A stretch of DNA of 64,000 bases from Diphasiastrum complanatum. Lineage: Eukaryota; Streptophyta; Lycopodiopsida; Lycopodiales; Lycopodiaceae. Both the position numbers and the translations under genes were made by a program. The DNA is taken from the NCBI GenBank assembly GCA_029204225.1, contig CM055095.1, forward strand, positions 23,603,641 through 23,667,640, written 5' to 3'. A model generated the notes under the pieces. The model ran no database searches. It had not been told where the DNA came from and saw only the letters and a program-made list of their open reading frames with translations. Of the stretch, positions 61,756 to 64,000 are shown in pieces. Positions within the stretch are counted from its first letter, which is position 1. Every line of letters begins with the position of its first letter.

Positions 61756-62496
61756 GAGTATGTTGTTGCAGCCAAGATGGGTAATGAGCTGACATGGCTC
61801 AGACAATTTCTAGATGGTTTCGGAGAGAGCACCAATGAGTCACTAGTCCTACACGTGGACAATACATCTGCAATACATCTGACAAAGGATCCAATGTTTC
61901 ACTCCAGAACGAAACACATTGCTATAAGATACCATTTGGTCAGAGATCTAGTTGAGAGAAACAAGTTGCAGACAGTTTCATTCCAACCAAGCAGATGGTG
62001 GCCGACATCTTTACAAAGCCTCTAGATAAGGTAATGTTTGAAAGATAGAGAGCTAGCCTGGGAATCACAAGGCTACCATGCTCTGAGAGGGAGCTGAAGA
62101 AACTTAGTGTTTCTACCCACAAAGCGCTTTTAGCTTATGAGTTCATACCTGCAAAAATACACATGATTTCTACACATGCAGCCACCGAAGTCCCCGACTC
62201 AGCCGAAGTCCCCGACCCCAACGACTTGCCAAGGCACCAGTCTCAATCCAGGTCATCGATGACACCGAAGTGGCCAAAGTGGCCAAAGTCCCCGAAGGCA
62301 ACAAAGGTAGCGAAGGAAAACCCAGGCACAAGAGACCAAAGTGTTCGACGCCAACGAAGTCCCCGACGAGGACTCAACCCCATCTATGAGCAAAGCCAAA
62401 AGTCGAGCCAGACGCGTCGGATGTCGAGTATGTCATCAGAGCTCGACGAGCGTGACAGTTTGAATGTCACGACTCAACCATTAAGCCCTTGTAGTT
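61756..62496 (+). pseudogene. Copia RNase H C-terminus of a third related element
   Basis: Begins mid-domain with EYVVAAKMGNELTWLRQFLD, then HVDNTSAIHLTKDPMFHSRT and RYHLVRDLVERNKLQT. After a one-base shift near 61975 it continues to the usual Copia end FIPTKQMVADIFTKPLDKVM, with one stop. This family is close to, but distinct from, the copies A/B element. Beyond RNase H lies a low-complexity stretch (62180-62400) with repeated GAAGTCCCCGA / AAGTGGCC units that still reads open, probably 3' untranslated repeats rather than protein. Confidence 0.85.
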
Positions 62497-62499
62497 AAG

Positions 62500-63028
62500 T
62501 GAAGTAGCAAGAAATCAGACCAAAGTTTAAGTACTAGTAGTAGCTAGTCACTGGTAAGGGAGATACCTCTCTTACCTCCATGCGTTGATATGGAAAACAG
62601 ACAGCACTTTCAAAGGGAATCATAAGCTGTATACTTGATTTTGTTAATATAGACAAGTAGCAGTTCCTATTGGTCTATGTGTGTGCAATCTTTGAATGTT
62701 TGTGTTGCTTATTCAATTCAATGGTAGATATACTTCCGTTGTCACCTGACATTATCTATTATTCATAATTTAGCATCAGATTAGTAGTAGCTATCTGTAG
62801 CTCAAAGGATATCTGATTGCGGAATGAGGCAATAGCTTTGTCTGACAGATTGGCTCTATCTGAGTGCTTATTGGTGAATCTCGACAGCTCCGACTTCGAA
62901 TGATTGAAGTCTCCAACGTCCCCGACTTCCCGGATCCACAACAGATGCATCAGAGTTGTCCAGAGATCCGAAGTTGAAGGATCCACAACAGTGGCAATAG
63001 AGCTAATGACGTCAACGATCTTCACCAG
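62500..63028 (+). repeat. Probable LTR between a Copia 3' end and a PBS
   Basis: It lies after the RNase H end and directly before a PBS at 63032. It contains no coding sequence, and its right end is TTCACCA. The left border is not defined; GGTAAGGGAGA near 62555 is a possible polypurine tract. Confidence 0.5.
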
Positions 63029-63031
63029 TAG

Positions 63032-63042
63032 TGGTATCAGAG
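63032..63042 (+). other. Copia-type primer-binding site
   Basis: TGGTATCAGAG, the initiator-Met PBS core, lies four bases after TTCACCA. Confidence 0.75.
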
Positions 63043-63656
63043 TAACCCGATTGCTCGGCCATCGGAGATTTTCACCAATAAAGGATCATTGCTGAGGTAC
63101 GGAATAGGCAATCAATTGGTATTGTAGAAGAAATCGCGCAGTTAATCAACAGCCAATTTGCGTAAAAGATTTCTTAAAAAATCATAAAAGATTGTGAGTC
63201 AAGAAGGAAGCCAGAAAAAAGAAGTCATATGCAAGAGGAAATGAAGAAACTAAGTGCGCAACATGGCCCAGAATGCCTCCATTTTCTAGCACGTTGTTGT
63301 GTAGGAAAATGGAGACGTGCAGGACAAAAAAATATGGCCCTGATACGCGCGGATCAGAGGTTGATCTGTGCACAACAGGGCAAAACAAATTTGCCCTACA
63401 CACCTACATTTCCTTGCACGCCGGCATGCTGGAAACTGGAGATGAAACAAATTAAAGAAAAAAATACTCAAATGGTGCAAAGTTCTTAAGCTCATCAGAG
63501 ATGAAAACATCAAAGAAGCACTATCATGGATATGGTGATCTCGGATCAACATCAAACTCATTGGCTGATCTTCACACCTTTTGAACCAGCAAAGACCAAT
63601 TCAATCCATGGAGTCAAGTTCAAGATCATCATGTTTTTTTTTAACAAGCTAGTTTT
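63043..63656 (+). other. Non-coding internal segment of an LTR element
   Basis: About 610 bp between a PBS and a purine-rich tract. No gag, RT or other domain is found in any frame. It could be a deleted element interior or the join of two elements. Confidence 0.45.
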
Positions 63657-64000
63657 GAGGAGGAGTGTGAAAATTGGCAAAAGCTAACTTGATCAAACAT
63701 TGTAAATATCATAATGACTTGTACCTACTATGACTACACATGTGTGCAGCCTGTTCTACTAAGAATTTGCTTCAAACAGGAACACAGATCATGCTACACA
63801 GTAACACAGACAGAAAACAATCTCCACAGCAAGCTCACATAGCAACTGTATTTCTCAAAATGAAACTACACTGTACATATAGTTCTTCACTCAGGAACCC
63901 ATGCATGACCTAGGTTGCCGTTGGTGGGATGCGTGTCCCGTCGACTTGCCTCGTGGCGAGGCCAATTGATCCTTATCGACTGATAGGACCCACAATACAG
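63657..64000 (+). repeat. Polypurine tract and start of an LTR running off the window
   Basis: GAGGAGGAG at 63657-63665 is followed by TGTGAAAATTGGCAAAAGC, a standard PPT/LTR border. The rest to the window end is LTR-like and non-coding. It does not resemble the segment before 63028, so the two probably belong to different elements. Confidence 0.6.

Noticed and set aside
63182-63561. Short ORFs between the PBS and PPT as a novel gene
   Set aside because: No conserved composition or domain; overlapping frames on both strands look random.

Overview
The window reads as nuclear DNA from a land plant, probably a TE-rich vascular plant; the species cannot be named from the sequence. The evidence is a plant-type cytosolic leucyl-tRNA synthetase, a plant-type multi-exon leishmanolysin-like metallopeptidase with GT-AG introns, telo-box motifs (AAACCCTAA) upstream of the synthetase, long AT-rich intergenic stretches, and many degenerate Copia and Ty3/gypsy LTR retrotransposons with plant primer-binding sites (initiator-Met type and Asp type).

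Layout. 1-5.7 kb: a Copia RT/RNase H fragment abuts an opposite-strand Ty3/gypsy remnant, followed by CTCGACCGAG-type repeats and a decayed plus-strand ORF of unknown family. 5.7-14.5 kb: intergenic DNA with simple repeats, a gypsy gag/RT remnant bracketed by a short inverted repeat, and a small GC-rich palindromic block. 14.9-18.25 kb (minus): an intact, intronless LeuRS reading frame of 1120 codons, with an inferred 5'UTR intron and an upstream telo-box/TATA region. 20.1-25.55 kb: nested minus-strand Copia remnants with recognisable LTRs, polypurine tracts and a PBS, plus a plus-strand coiled-coil ORF remnant.

25.15-32.57 kb and 54.33-61.76 kb are two nearly identical ~7.4-kb blocks in inverted orientation. 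Each is the same chimera: a Copia element, a head-on Ty3/gypsy gag-protease remnant, a degenerate minisatellite and part of another LTR. Between them lie ~21.8 kb that contain the second intact gene. This is a 16-exon, minus-strand leishmanolysin-like zinc metallopeptidase (49,551 to 35,783) whose exons concatenate to 923 codons without interruption. Its introns hold a large foldback repeat and a tandem duplication that copies the end of exon 6 with its 5' splice site. 61.76-64 kb: further Copia 3' ends, LTRs and a PBS.

The two intact genes look like unrelated housekeeping or secretory-pathway genes in a retrotransposon-dominated region; nothing links them functionally. I found no CRISPR, operon, rRNA or tRNA gene. 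The most notable structures are the inverted chimeric duplication around the peptidase gene, the intronic foldback, a dispersed GAACGC/GCATCTAT repeat family, and two unrecognised ORF remnants (3.78-5.45 kb and 22.93-23.9 kb).
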